Assembly (NCBI GenBank): GCA_903772945.1
Contig: CAICTM010001509.1
Coordinates: forward strand, 1 to 27,889
DNA length: 27,889 nt
Direction: 5' to 3'
Origin: Seminavis robusta
Taxonomy: Eukaryota > Bacillariophyta > Bacillariophyceae > Naviculales > Naviculaceae
The notes beneath the pieces were generated by a model. It was not told where the DNA came from. It saw only the letters and a program-made list of their open reading frames with translations, and ran no database searches. Below are positions 10,735-20,505 of this stretch, piece after piece (position 1 is the stretch's first letter; the number at the start of each line of letters is the position of its first letter). Made by a program: the position numbers and the translations under genes.

Positions 10735-12142
10735 ATGGGCATTGAGGACTTGAATACCCGTACTCTCTCGACAGAGTATCTGTTCGAAGACCCCGAGAAG
10801 TTTGTGTCGCAAAAGCAGTACATCAAGTTCGAAACTCTTCAAGATGTGGAAACCCGTCGTCGAAAGATCTTGAAGCGTAGCGAGCTCCCCTTTTGGAGGA
10901 TCTTGGGATACTTCGAAGGGACTTGTCTTCGAGCCATGATCGTGGATTGGCTTTTGTGGGTCACGTTGGCCGTGTTTTTGTCGCTCCGTGTTGTGCTCCG
11001 TCTCCAGGGGGGCAAGAACGAAGCCTATCGGTACAGCTTTGGCAGCATGATGGACCTCGGTGATACCGATATCAGCGTTATTGGTGGATTCTTGTCGTTC
11101 TTTCTGGTTCTGTTTGTCAATCAAAGCAATTCCCGCTTCTACGAAATGTACAAGACCAGCCAAAAGTGTCCTTCGCGCATCTTCGATGTGGCGCAGATCT
11201 TGATTCCGCCTTGCCACAAAAAGAACAAACGCGATTTGGCCGCTCGAGTGATCCGTTATTTGAACGCGGCCCACGTAGCTGGATACGTTGGCCTAAGCCG
11301 CACCTATTCCAAGCCCGAGTTTTTTGACAGGTTGAACAATCAGCATCGATTCTTGAGCCAGCAGGAACTGAAGCGCATTCAAGAGCTGGACATGGACCAT
11401 GGTCCCACCGCCTTTCACGAATTGGTGACCTGGGCCATGATGGATATCGAAACTGCCTTTGAGGAGAATCTTATCGACGCCCGTGAAAAAAGTGCTCTCA
11501 AGGAGAAGACGACACAGTTTCGTGAAGCCATGGATGAATTGTACGCGTATTGTGATCAACCCATTCATTTCTTTTACATTCACTTTTTGTGTCTCTTGAG
11601 TGCAGTATACCTGCCCTTGTTTGCCGCAAATGCTGCCTTTGAAGCAGGAACGGGGGGCGAGACGCACTGGAGTTGGGATGTCTTGTCCTTTCTGGTCGTC
11701 CTGGTTCAAGCCATTTTTGTCATTGGATTGCGTCTATTGGGGCAGGTAAGTGAGCTGCAGAGAAAAAGATGAATACGTTACTTGTATGTAACACTGATGA
11801 GCATCATTTTTTCTTTGTTTGACTGCCTGATTGCTCGACACTACGCAACAGAAAATGGTGGACCCCTTTGGCGATGACGTGGAAGACTTGAGTGTGATGT
11901 ACTACGTTACGGAAACTTGGCAAAAGAGCAACCGAATGCTGGCTGCTAGTTACCCCAGTGCCGTGTCCCCAGAGACGGAAGAAAAGCTTCAGAAAAGCCA
12001 ATCAGTTTCCCTCGGACGAGGCTTTGGAAAGAAAACGTCAACCAAGAACATGGGAGTCGCGCCGCAGCAAAAGGAGCAACAACAGCAGCTGCAAGAGGAC
12101 GCTGCAAGCACGGCTCCTACCGAGCCAGACTTGATGGAATAA
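10735..12142 (+). CDS. bestrophin-like anion channel, two exons
   Basis: Exon 1 is 10735-11745 and exon 2 is 11852-12142. The 106-bp intron has borders CAG|GTAAGT and CAACAG|AAA and keeps phase 0, giving 433 residues. The protein has the bestrophin layout: an N-terminal helix region (LPFWRILGYFEGTCLRAMI), membrane segment (DWLLWVTLAVFLSLRVVL), and the hallmark stretch GGFLSFFLVLFVNQSNSRFY. A long amphipathic region follows, then a late hydrophobic pair (FYIHFLCLLSAVYLPLF and SFLVVLVQAIFVIGLRLLG). Across the splice junction comes VDPFGDDVED, matching the acidic calcium-clasp region of the family. The C-terminus is Gln-rich and probably disordered. Bestrophins pass chloride or bicarbonate; in diatoms and green algae some serve the plastid and carbon concentration. 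The frame is open upstream to 10477 but holds no earlier ATG, and an ACAACAAC-rich leader precedes 10735. No plastid presequence is visible, so an unseen 5' exon or a non-plastid location is possible. Confidence 0.9.
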
Positions 12143-12478
12143 ACACGGGAGAAGCAACGGGAGAAGAGAGCTTCGTGGTATCAGGCAGCCGCAAGAGGAA
12201 AGGCAGATAGAGATACATACATATTGACAATCGCAGTGCGTTGAAATGGTTCATTTAATTGTTTGATCCAAGGCCCCATAGGATGCGATTGTGTGCCCCC
12301 AAGACGACGAAGGCACTCATCCAGCCAAGGGGGAACGAGAATAGGAAGCTAAAAAAGAAAAAAGTACATGTAATGACGAGCACTTTAGGCGAATTTTTGC
12401 GAAAGGATACATCGAGTCACATGATTGTATTCTCCATGAGTAGGTCTTGTAGACTCGATCCAGCTCTACCATCATTGT
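12143..12478. other. shared 3' spacer between convergent genes
   Basis: About 335 bp separate the stop of the bestrophin-like gene (plus) and the stop of the ankyrin/LRR-like gene (minus). No gene is seen; it should hold both 3' untranslated regions. Confidence 0.6.
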
Positions 12479-14371
12479 CTATCCGAAAAAGTGTACCGAG
12501 GCCGCCCTCATCCAGTCATTTGCCGAATCATCATTCTTGGTCAACTTGCGCTTCTTGGGCTCTGGCTCAGTGTCATCGTCATCATTGTGGGAAGAGATCA
12601 TTTTGGTGGGAGCTTGAACCTTCTTGGTTTATGAATGCAGACAATCAAAACAAGTGAGGGAGCAAAGCAAAGCAAACATCAAGCTAATGACTGGTACATC
12701 GATGATACACTTGAAAACCAAACATGACAACCTCTCGCATGTGTATGTCTTACTTACCGGTAAAGAAGTGAATTTGAGCCACATGATCGGATTCTCCAGG
12801 AGTAGCCCAAATGTGATGTTGACTCGATCCAAATCCGAGTAATTCGGCTGCTCCTGCTGAGCCCTCGTTAAGATTACAACAAAACAATCCCAGTCTGTGA
12901 TCTTCTGTAGCAATCCTCTTTCATGTCGATTCAGTGTTGTGTAGTAGCCCAGCTGACCTTTGCTGGGCAGCTGTTCGCTGCGGTACTGCACGCTCCGAAA
13001 CTCGGCTGTCTCTAGAGTTGCATTTGCAGTCTTGAGAATGTCGACAAGGCAATCTTCGTAGGTTTGAACCAATGCTGGATCCTGGTCATTGCGATAGGCA
13101 AAGTTTTGGAGGGTCTTGTTGGTCTTCAACACTTCCAGAACAACCTGCAGACTAAGCTTTTTATTGTTATTGTGGTGTTGGGTGATGAGAATGACCAGGT
13201 CCACCAGAGTGGTGTCTTCCTTTGCCAAGAGGTGACAGATGGTTGGAGCTGCAATTTGTAAACCATCTGACGAGAGGCACAGCCGCAGATTGACCAGCTG
13301 AGGCATCAATGCCACTGAATCTTGTAAAAAGCTCACCGCCAGAGGATTTGTCTCGGGAGAAAAATTCAACACAACAGTAGAAATTGCACAGTTTTTGGAC
13401 AATGCCTTGTAGGTTGGATCATTCAAGGAAGGCAACTCTTCTTTGTGTGGACCAGCAGGGTCGGGAAAAGCACCCATGTTGAGGACAGTGAGTTTTGGAT
13501 TGCCGAGAAAGTACTTGACAAGTTGCAGGAATGCTGTGGGTTCCCATTTTCTGCATTTGTTGGTGTTGAAATACTCGAGCAGCCCTGCTGACCACATGGC
13601 AGTGATGCAATCTATATCCAATGCTGTACGGAGCAAGGGAGATGGATCCGATGATCTTCTGACAAAGAACCGTTGCCCTGGAGGGATACGAATCATAGGG
13701 CAAAATATGTCCTCATCGAATAGTAATGTGTGTTTGTCTCTGGAGAATGGTTGTGCCGCATATTTTTGAGCGCACAACCGAAAGACTTCCGTCATGAGTT
13801 TTAGGGAATACTTCCATTGCAACAGGCAGCGGACTGGGATGGAAATTCTGATTTCTGGATAAGATGGGGGCCGCGTCAATGCGGTGGGATTGGCTTGTCC
13901 TAGAGCCAGAATATCGGAATCTTCCGAGAAAGGACAATTTTCTCCTGGACCTTGCTGCAATGCCACCGTCAGCAGACTCATGCGTTTCATCATACAACTA
14001 CGTACAAAAGGGTGGCGCTTCATAATTCCAAATTCAGGACCCACTTGTTTGACAAGGTTGGGCTGTTGGGTAACCAAATACTTGATGACGCCAGGTTTGG
14101 CACCATGAGTACAAAGGTTCAGCAACAACCCAGCCGTCAGAGCAGAGGGGTCATCATGGTAAATATTCTGGACAGTCTCCAAACTGGCCTTGGAAAATAG
14201 AGCAAGTTCCAATGGAGTGAAATGATGGGCCGCCAGGATCTCTGGAATTCGCTCGGGGGGATACAAAAGTATGGGTTCTTTATTATCCTGACCATAGATG
14301 CGCCACAAAGCACGGGATCTTGGCACTGCTTGTAAGGCCGCAATGATTTCAGTAGTATCAGTGAACGACAT
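12479..14371 (-). CDS. ankyrin/LRR-like diatom protein with C-terminal nuclear localisation signal, two exons
   Basis: Exon 1 runs 14371-12758 and exon 2 runs 12622-12479. The 135-bp intron (CCG|GTAAGT ... ACCAAG|AAG) is phase 0; the product is 585 residues. Near residues 50-110 are ankyrin-like helices (HFTPLELALFSKASLETV, then GVIKYLVTQQPNLVKQ). The second half (about 290-520) has irregular leucine-rich repeats (PKLTVLNM, ISTVVLNF, PQLVNLRLCLS, NATLETAEFRSVQYRS) and closes with YYTTLNRHERG, a repeat-capping end I recognise from a large diatom family. Exon 2 adds 47 residues: an acidic run (NDDDD), a basic PEPKKRKLTK that looks like a nuclear localisation signal, and NDWMRAASVHFFG. If translation ignored the intron it would read into hydrophobic nonsense, so splicing is favoured. 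The role is unknown, probably protein binding in the nucleus. An in-frame ATG at 14392 is an alternative start; the one at 14371 has the better context. Confidence 0.75.
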
Positions 14372-14392
14372 CGTCTTTTCAGGGGCAATCAT

Positions 14393-15418
14393 CCATACTA
14401 CAAGAAAGAGCAATTGCTGCTTGCTCCCGAACACGCTCCGTCGGATCGATGAGCGAGACCTTCAGCGAGACATGTTTTGGAAATGATTTGAGCCAGCAGG
14501 GCGGGAAACGTATACTGAGAGAGGATCTGACATCCAAGTCGCGAAACTACGGGTACTAGCTAGTACGCTGTACCCATCATCACGGATCACTCGCATCTGG
14601 ATTGATTGAGATGAATGCAGGAATGAATGAATGGAACTACAAGCAATAGAAACAGCCTAAAATACTGAGCAGCCTGGGAATCGTATGCATCCGGAAGGAA
14701 TCAGTCCATGGAAAGCAGGATGGTTTCAAAGGCTGGATTTCCCCTCTGCGTGAAAAGTTCTCAAGGAGCAAACGTCTCCATGGAAAGCCATGATCCCGAG
14801 AATGAAAGGGGTTCTTATACTAGGAGGGAAGTTATCTACGGAAGCCAGTGAGCGCCTGGCTTAGAAGGCAAAGAAGAGGCGAAGAATGAATGAATGAATT
14901 TTGAAGCAATAGGCAATGTCATTCGGGCCTGTCCCAGTTGAGAAACAGCTCGCATACTACTATTGAGCAGCGTAAGGTAGGAATGGGATGAATGCGGAGG
15001 GACTCCTTGGAAATCAGTCTGCCTGACCTGGATATCGCCTTCACCTGACAAGTCCTCAAGAAGCGATATCGAGGAAGCCAAAGGCATCGGTGATGACGCC
15101 AATCTTGACTTGCTTGCTGGGAGTGCGGAACCTACATAACTAGACCCATAATGGGGAGACCGGACAAGTTTGTTTTTGTCGTGCTGTAGTGCTTTCTACA
15201 TCTGCGTTATTGACTCTATGTTGGGTGTAAAGTGATGATTTCTGATCCTTGGTTTTGGAAGTGTAAGGTATCAACCATCTGATCGGAGGGATTGCATGTC
15301 ACATATATTCCCAAACCAGTGCCTGCTGCAATCTTTCCTCTTTGGTCTCATCTGATCCTGGGATGATGGAATGGATTTGACTTGACTTGACTATAATGAA
15401 GCGGTCTACTTGTCAAAC
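14393..15418. other. spacer with a diverged duplication
   Basis: Nothing here is supported as a gene. An 88-codon minus-strand frame (14836-15102) lies within the right half of the duplication described separately. Confidence 0.4.
14620..15065. repeat. diverged tandem duplication, copies about 14620-14770 and 14884-15065
   Basis: Both copies begin with GAATGAATGAAT, then AAGCAATAG, then a GAGCAGC word, and end with CTCAAGGAGC or CTCAAGAAGC, in the same order and at similar spacing. Read on the minus strand, each encodes a similar peptide: LLENFSRRGEIQ in the left copy and LLEDLSGEGDIQ in the right copy, each followed by a Leu/Ser-rich stretch. This suggests two old copies of a coding piece, now broken in the left copy. 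No family is recognised. Confidence 0.45.
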
Positions 15419-15949
15419 TTACTTCATTTGTTCTTCCTTGGCAGCTCGTTCTTCCTTTTCCTTTTTGATTTCCTTGAGTTTGTCTCCCACCTTGCTAAAC
15501 AGCTGTCCCATGACATCCGAGGCAAAGTCCTTGGCCTTGCCGGCAATCTCTTGCACACGTTCGTCCTTGGCAAAATCGACAGCCTTGCTGGAGACATCGC
15601 CCAAAATGTCCTTGGCTTTGGACAATGTCTCGTCCACAGTGGCGTCAGTGCTAGTAGTAGTAGTAGTAGTCATAGTAGGAACAACGACGGGTTCTTCTTC
15701 TACCTCGTCCTCCTTGAAATCCACCAATTCCGCGGCAAATCCTTCGTCGTTGTCGTCGGTGGAGTCCATGAAAATGGCATCTTCCTTATCCATGGAAACG
15801 GCTTCCTTTTTTTCTTCTTTGGCTCCATCTTCCACGGCAAACAAAGCCTTACTGCTAGACACAACAGCCGACGAAGAGGGAACGGCAACACCAAATCCGT
15901 AGACGGAAGGAACGGCCAACAAAAGTGCAAGGGCGGAGAAGCGGGTCAT
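15419..15949 (-). CDS. plastid-targeted, acidic/amphipathic helical protein of unknown function
   Basis: A 176-residue single-exon gene. The start at 15949 begins a signal peptide (TRFSALALLLAVPSVYG, residues 2-18) followed directly by FGVAVPSSS. A hydrophobic signal with Phe at the cleavage point and a Ser-rich, acid-free stretch is the bipartite presequence that diatoms use for plastid import (the ASAFAP rule, here VYG-F). The next part is very acidic, then a poly-Thr stretch encoded by a TAG/CTA trinucleotide run (15652-15670). Residues about 110-176 are one long amphipathic, Lys/Asp-rich helix with repeating AKD and SKA steps (LSKAKDILGDVSSKAVDF, GKAKDFASDVMGQL), resembling LEA-like, YtxH-like or apolipoprotein-like helices that coat membranes or lipid. 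The frame is open upstream of the chosen start, but that part reads as leader. The stop overlaps a donor-like AAGTAAGT, so a further exon is conceivable. A protective or thylakoid-surface role is a guess. Confidence 0.75.
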   Translation of the reverse strand: MTRFSALALLLAVPSVYGFGVAVPSSSAVVSSSKALFAVEDGAKEEKKEAVSMDKEDAIFMDSTDDNDEGFAAELVDFKEDEVEEEPVVVPTMTTTTTTSTDATVDETLSKAKDILGDVSSKAVDFAKDERVQEIAGKAKDFASDVMGQLFSKVGDKLKEIKKEKEERAAKEEQMK

Positions 15950-16167
15950 GGTCGAAATTTTATTTGGTTTCAAAAAGAGAGAAGACTGTAGAATTGGATT
16001 CTTTGAGATAATAATGATAATGAGAGCTCCAAAATGCATTTGTGGAAACTTCGATTGTGGTCGGAGTAGTTCTGCCCAACAGTGGAGCTAGATAGCTAGC
16101 TACAGTAGTGGCATGCTGGCTAATGTTTTTCTTCTTCGGTGATGGGTCGGTCAGTTTAATAATTTAG
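15950..16167. promoter_or_regulatory. upstream region of the plastid-protein gene
   Basis: About 220 bp between the plastid-protein start and the broken reading frame to the right. It holds a leader-like A/T-rich stretch near 15950-16020 and a GATAGCTAGCTAC word near 16090. No defined promoter element is recognised. Confidence 0.25.
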
Positions 16168-16450
16168 TTAGGTTGCTGGTGATGCCATCCATCTGCCAAT
16201 GACTTGAGAATGGTATCTTTCTCGCGTGTCTCTCATTGGATGTTGCCAGTTGGTCCGGGTGGCTTCGAGGTTGTGATTGGTGTGAAGCAGCTTGTTGGCC
16301 AGGCGAAAGACTTCTCTGGCCAAATAAGATACCTTTTGGCAGTATCCACGAATGAACGATCCGTTGACCGTTCTTGGGAGCCCAAGCAAGCAATTTCATC
16401 AGCGTGCTGTCGAATGATATCGTTGCCCCCCTCTTGGAGTTTCATGGAAG
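16168..16450 (-). pseudogene. short frame-broken coding fragment
   Basis: Two minus-strand frames hold successive protein-like text. One reads SMKLQEGGNDIIRQHADEIA (about 16380-16450). The other takes over near 16370 and reads SFIRGYCQKVSYLAREVF, then RLANKLLHTNHNLEATRTN, to a stop at 16168. The pair looks like the end of a helical protein with one frame break. Upstream (16527-17112) further minus-strand frames are Thr/Ser/Gly-rich and unconvincing. The family is unknown and there is no start. Confidence 0.35.
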
Positions 16451-17112
16451 GTCCTTGTAGCAAAGGAGTCCTGGTCCTAGCTGGCTGGTCCAAACTTGTG
16501 TGAGACCATGCGACCCGGGGATGCACCTATAATGGCTGTTGGGCGGGCTGGGAATGGGTCCGAGTGTTGTTCCATTTGCTACCGGTAGCTAGTAGTTCAA
16601 GTACGGTCGGGTTTCGGTGATTTTCTTGAAGCGGACCTGAAGTGGACCTGGGGTGCGCTAGTATAAATGGCGTGAAACTCGATAAGGCACCTGTTGCTCG
16701 GATGCCCCGCCCCGTGGTAGATAGAGTGGTTCCTGGTGATGGAGCAGGTGTACCGATAAACCCAACAGATACTGGTCTGCCAGCTGGAGCGTGTGATTGC
16801 AACGTAGTGATGGTTTCTTCCATCGTATTGAAATGACGCATTAGGGAAAAGCAGAACATATGGATACTGCTTAGTAGTTACTCGTTTCCTGCCCTCCCAA
16901 GTTTTCATCCCGTTTCCCCAGTGGAATAAAATGAATGCGAGTTTCGCGCTACATTTCGATGCTGCACGAGTCCTTGGATTTGTTGCTGCACAGGTACCAA
17001 TGAAGTGTTGCCAGCGGGAAAGGAGTCCATCCGTGACAGTGCTTCCTTCCAGTTGATTGTTGAAATTTTGTTCCTGGAAGGAATTATGAGCGATGCAATA
17101 CACTGTAGTCAC
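16451..17112. other. spacer, nothing certain
   Basis: A 171-codon frame (16597-17112) and a 110-codon frame (16527-16859) on the minus strand overlap here. Neither has recognisable domains or a convincing composition, so I call no gene. It should contain the 3' untranslated region of the histidine phosphatase gene to the right. Confidence 0.4.
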
Positions 17113-18134
17113 TCAAACGAGTTCGTAGTGACCCGTCCACGTCAAGTCTTGTAGTTTGGACTGCCAAATGGATCCATTGAACTTTTCTTCGCCGTCTCGT
17201 ATTACTGATTGTTGATGTTCCATTTGTGATGGCTGTTGTTTCCAAAAGCTACTCGTCGAATGAATGAGTATATCCAGAGTGGTGACGGAAGTGTTGGGTA
17301 TCAGCAATCGTGTAGGATTATTGGCATCGTAGGTGGCCCCCTTTTGTATCAATTCTTGTTTGGTGAACATGTGTGTCAAAATGGCCCGTAAAAAAGCCGA
17401 ATGAGAGACTACCAAGGTTGACAACACAATATTGTTTTTGGTGGATTGACCTTGTTCTCGGACTGCCTCTCCAGCCACCTCCAAGAGCCAATTTAGGAAT
17501 CGATTGTACGCATCTCTTTCTGATTCCACTGCAGGAACAGTTTCAGGTAGGAATGTTTCCCCACGGTTTTGGGCCTCGCGCCTTCTTGCTTCCATTGCTT
17601 GTTGGTCGTTGAATGATTTGGGGTAGCCTTGGCGAGCTCCTTTGGATAATTCTCGCAACCGGACATCCAAACGAACGTCAGGACAGGAGGATTCAGTATC
17701 CGTTGGTGCTGACTTGTATCCTTGCAAAATCAACCTGGTGGTATCTTGGGTCCTTTGCAGATCTGACGCATAAATCCTCCAATACTGACCCAGTAAAAGT
17801 CGTCCACTCTTCCCCAATGCCACTGCTTGTCTTTCTCCTTGTTCTGTCAGAGCCTACCAATCAAAAACAACATACAAGGGAGACAAATATATGATGAGCA
17901 ATTGCAACCATACTGAATATCCTCGCTCTTTTGCTTCGATTTATCACTCACCGATTCAGCTTGTCCCGCCACCAATCCTTCTCTATTTGACACTGTTTCT
18001 CCATGACGAACCAGGAAAAGCCTCAGCGTAAATGTATTGCTACCACCATCATTGCTAGCCATTGTCCCCTCTAGCACTAGACACGCCACTACAAACAAAA
18101 ACAATAGATAACACAATTGTGTGGCAGATACCAT
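17113..18134 (-). CDS. histidine phosphatase (phosphoglycerate-mutase-like) with signal peptide, two exons
   Basis: Exon 1 runs 18134-17952 and exon 2 runs 17853-17113. The 98-bp intron (TCG|GTGAGT ... TTGGTAG|GCT) is phase 0; the product is 307 residues. The first ~26 residues (MVSATQLCYLLFLFVVACLV) form a secretory signal or membrane anchor. The catalytic RHG motif is in LFLVRHGETVSN (His at residue 44), the phosphate-pocket Arg in YASDLQRTQDT, the acidic partner likely in LRELSKGARQG, and the second catalytic His in VVSHSAFLRAIL. These are the core residues of the branch-1 histidine phosphatase clan, so it should dephosphorylate a small phosphorylated metabolite or a protein through a phosphohistidine. 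The substrate cannot be told. The splice junction rejoins GQAES with ALTEQGERQA, a canonical continuation of the family. An in-frame ATG at 18164 exists, but 18134 lies in a strong CCACCATGG context. Entry to the secretory route or the endoplasmic reticulum is implied. Confidence 0.88.
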
Positions 18135-18838
18135 GGTGGAGGATTGGTGGATGGTGTCGCTCAATGGAAGTTGTTGTCCAGGCAGATATTAGCCAGCTGA
18201 GATGGTTTGTACGGAAGTTTCCATCCAGCCTTGTCCTCCCCCTGAAATCCCAAAGGTACTTGGAAACTGCCTTGACCATACCGGTCTGTACGTGGTAGAT
18301 ATAAATACTAAGTAGATATGTTAAGGAGCGAGGGGGGCTAAGCTAGGCAGAGCATGCAGTGGCTGCGGTGATGGGTCGTACTGGGAGAGCAAAGAGGACT
18401 GGAGCAGTACGTGGTAGATTGAACCACGCATTCGATTCGAAGCATAGATCTACGTTTCTGAAGCTTCATGGTACAAAATCAGAGCATTGTAAAACACCAA
18501 GATGCCTTGACCTTATCAATCGTCTTCCAGCAAACTGAGTGTGTGTGTTGGTTGGCTTGTTAGATTGGCCCGATAAGGTAGCGCTGACTGAAGTTGCGGT
18601 AGAAACGTAGGTTCGCTCAGGGACTGGTTGGAACAAGTCATGGGTAGGACGATGAACTAACAGGCAGGAAGACGTGTGTGTCACTTTCTCTAACGACCAT
18701 CATCTGGAGGGTCATTAGTGATGCTATTCTACAATACAGGAAATCAGTTTGGCTGTCAATAAATGAAACTTTTATGAGTTTTCTATCTGTTGAGGCGGAG
18801 TCTCGCCCCTGCTGGTGCTCAATAATACTGAACCTTGA
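18135..18838. other. spacer upstream of the histidine phosphatase
   Basis: About 700 bp without a supported gene. It should hold the phosphatase promoter; a TATTTATAT word on the minus strand near 18298-18308 is the only TATA-like element, about 165 bp from the start codon. An ATTCGATTCGAAG word is at about 18430. Confidence 0.4.
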
Positions 18839-19138
18839 TTAGGATGAGTGCTTCAAGCATTTCAGGTACAAATCTGCACTGCCATCATCTGCATCAGCAT
18901 AGGTCTCCAAAATGTAAATAATATCTTCTGGATCCAACTGGCTTCTGGATAATGTAGATGATGAGACTGATGATGACATGGCAGAGGATGATGATGATGA
19001 CGACATGCTTTTGCTGACCCTTTGCTTCCCTGGCTTCTTGTTAGAGCTTCTCTTGGCACGTGGCTGTGGTTGCTTGCAGGGAGCCTCCAAGGCATCAAAG
19101 ATAAATTGCTGCAGTTGTTCGTCAGAAAAGGTGGACAT
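18839..19138 (-). CDS. unrecognised 99-aa protein, paralogue 1 of a tandem pair
   Basis: The product has two conserved ends joined by a variable linker. The N-terminus is a helix (DEQLQQFIFDALEAPCKQ). A basic stretch (RAKRSSNKKPGKQR) follows, then a run of Ser encoded by GAT/TGA-type trinucleotides. The C-terminus, residues about 67-99, reads QLDPEDIIYILETYADADDG and then SADLYLKCLKHSS. The same layout and most end residues recur in the gene at 20203-20505, on the same strand 1.1 kb upstream in the direction of transcription. Conservation of both ends while the linker drifts argues that the gene is real. The family is not known to me and no catalytic motif is visible; a small nuclear or adaptor protein would fit the basic patch. 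The frame is open for 68 codons before the chosen ATG (19138), but that text (HKQKRQQPQQHPNQT) reads as untranslated leader and is not shared with the paralogue. Confidence 0.8.
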   Translation of the reverse strand: MSTFSDEQLQQFIFDALEAPCKQPQPRAKRSSNKKPGKQRVSKSMSSSSSSSAMSSSVSSSTLSRSQLDPEDIIYILETYADADDGSADLYLKCLKHSS

Positions 19139-20202
19139 GGTTGCTGTCTGGTTGGGGTGTTGCTGTGGTTGCTGCCGTTTTTGTTTGTGTTGGGATGGAA
19201 ATTGTGAGGAGGTCAGAACAGGAGTCACACACAAGCAGAGTTTCATCGGAACATGGTAATGAATCGAACGATTCGAATCGAGTCGGTGACAGTCGGTCGC
19301 TGTCTGATCAGCTGTTTTATGAGTACCTGGTACAAGGTGCACTACTAGCTAGCTAGCTACCCACTGGCTACCGGTACCGTAGAGAATACGGCAACTGCTA
19401 CCGCAAAAACAGGTCACTAGAACCTTACTCTAGACTACAATGTCATGTATTATGTATTATTGTTCGTAGTGAGTCGGCGAAACTAAGTTGCTTAGAGCTA
19501 CATATTACACTGTCCAAATTGAAGGTGCCACAGAACTTTAAGTTTGAGGAACCAATGAACATCAAAAGGGTAATCGAACAATATTTACTGAGTACAGTAC
19601 GCTTGTTTCCTTTGAACGAGGGAAAAGAGCGGCAGTGGTCAGCGGTACACGTAGGTACTTTACGGCTTTACGGTGCGAGTATCCATCGAGAAAGACTTAC
19701 AGTAGATGTGGCGGTCCTACCGGTAGCTGCTACTCAGTGCTCAGTGGCTACAGCCGAGCAGAACCTCGTGAATATCTACTGTGAAATTCGATGCTCTGAC
19801 ATGGCGGCTCGTAAAACGAAGTGAGCCAAGACAGAACATGTCAAGGGGAAACTGCCAAACAAACTGCCTCCTTAGCTATCTCCTTTCGCTTTTGGATGTT
19901 TTGAAGGGTGCGGATGTCTAGGAGCAAAGATTGCGCTCTCATACCTGGAGATACCGTACATAAAGAGGGTAGAGATAATCAACCCGGTATGAGACAAGCA
20001 GCCTCGCGCCATGGCCGACTGACCAAGAGACATCTCCTACAAAAGGCACGTACTGCCTGTGTACTGAAGTTCTTGGATGTCAATATGTTGGATTAGTTAG
20101 TTGGCTTTTATGTATCAGATCTAGTATCAAATTTCTTGTCTTGGCTACCTCTGATGCGCGAGATTCCCAAGTTGTGCAGGCATGGCAGATGGGGCTGATG
20201 AA
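19139..20202. other. spacer between the tandem paralogues
   Basis: About 1.06 kb. It includes GAATCGAACGATTCGAATCG (about 19260-19280), CTAGCTAGCTAGCTA (about 19345) and CTACCGGTACCGTAG (about 19367). A 101-codon plus-strand frame (19519-19824) begins without ATG and is not called. Confidence 0.5.
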
Positions 20203-20505
20203 TTATGAGGACTGGGGAGCATGCTTCAGGCACTTCAGGTACAGGTCAGCACTGCCATCATCTGCATTGGCATAGGTCTCCAAAATGTAGAGAATGTCAT
20301 GAGGATCTAACTGGCCTCTGGATGATGTTGATGATGAGACTGATGATACAGATGATGAGACACTCTTATTGCGGGCAGTCCTTTGCTTCCCCTGTCTTTT
20401 CTTGTTGCAACAGCTTCGCTTTACTTGCGGCTGTGCCTGTTTGCATGGAGCCTCCAAGGCATCAAAGATGCATTGCTGTAATTGGTCATCAGAGATGGAG
20501 GACAT
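20203..20505 (-). CDS. unrecognised 100-aa protein, paralogue 2 of a tandem pair
   Basis: This is the sister of the gene at 18839-19138. It opens with SDDQLQQCIFDALEAPCKQ, has a basic patch with a CC pair (KRSCCNKKRQGKQR), a Ser/Val-rich linker, and closes with QLDPHDILYILETYANADDG followed by SADLYLKCLKHAPQSS. By eye the two differ mainly in the linker, with about nine tenths identity in the last 35 residues. The start at 20505 aligns exactly with the first residue of the paralogue, which supports both start calls. The short leader upstream (GCAACCATG) is also shared. The copies differ at many synonymous sites, so the duplication is not recent. Function is unknown. Confidence 0.82.
   Translation of the reverse strand: MSSISDDQLQQCIFDALEAPCKQAQPQVKRSCCNKKRQGKQRTARNKSVSSSVSSVSSSTSSRGQLDPHDILYILETYANADDGSADLYLKCLKHAPQSS

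Noticed and set aside
10591..11274. 227-codon minus-strand frame
   Set aside because: It is the shadow of the bestrophin-like exon 1.
15410..15991. 193-codon plus-strand frame
   Set aside because: It lies opposite the plastid-targeted gene; the Phe/Leu/Ser text mirrors the Lys/Glu-rich true product.
19519..19824. 101-codon plus-strand frame in the paralogue spacer
   Set aside because: It begins with TTG, has no recognisable domain and contains the spacer palindrome words.
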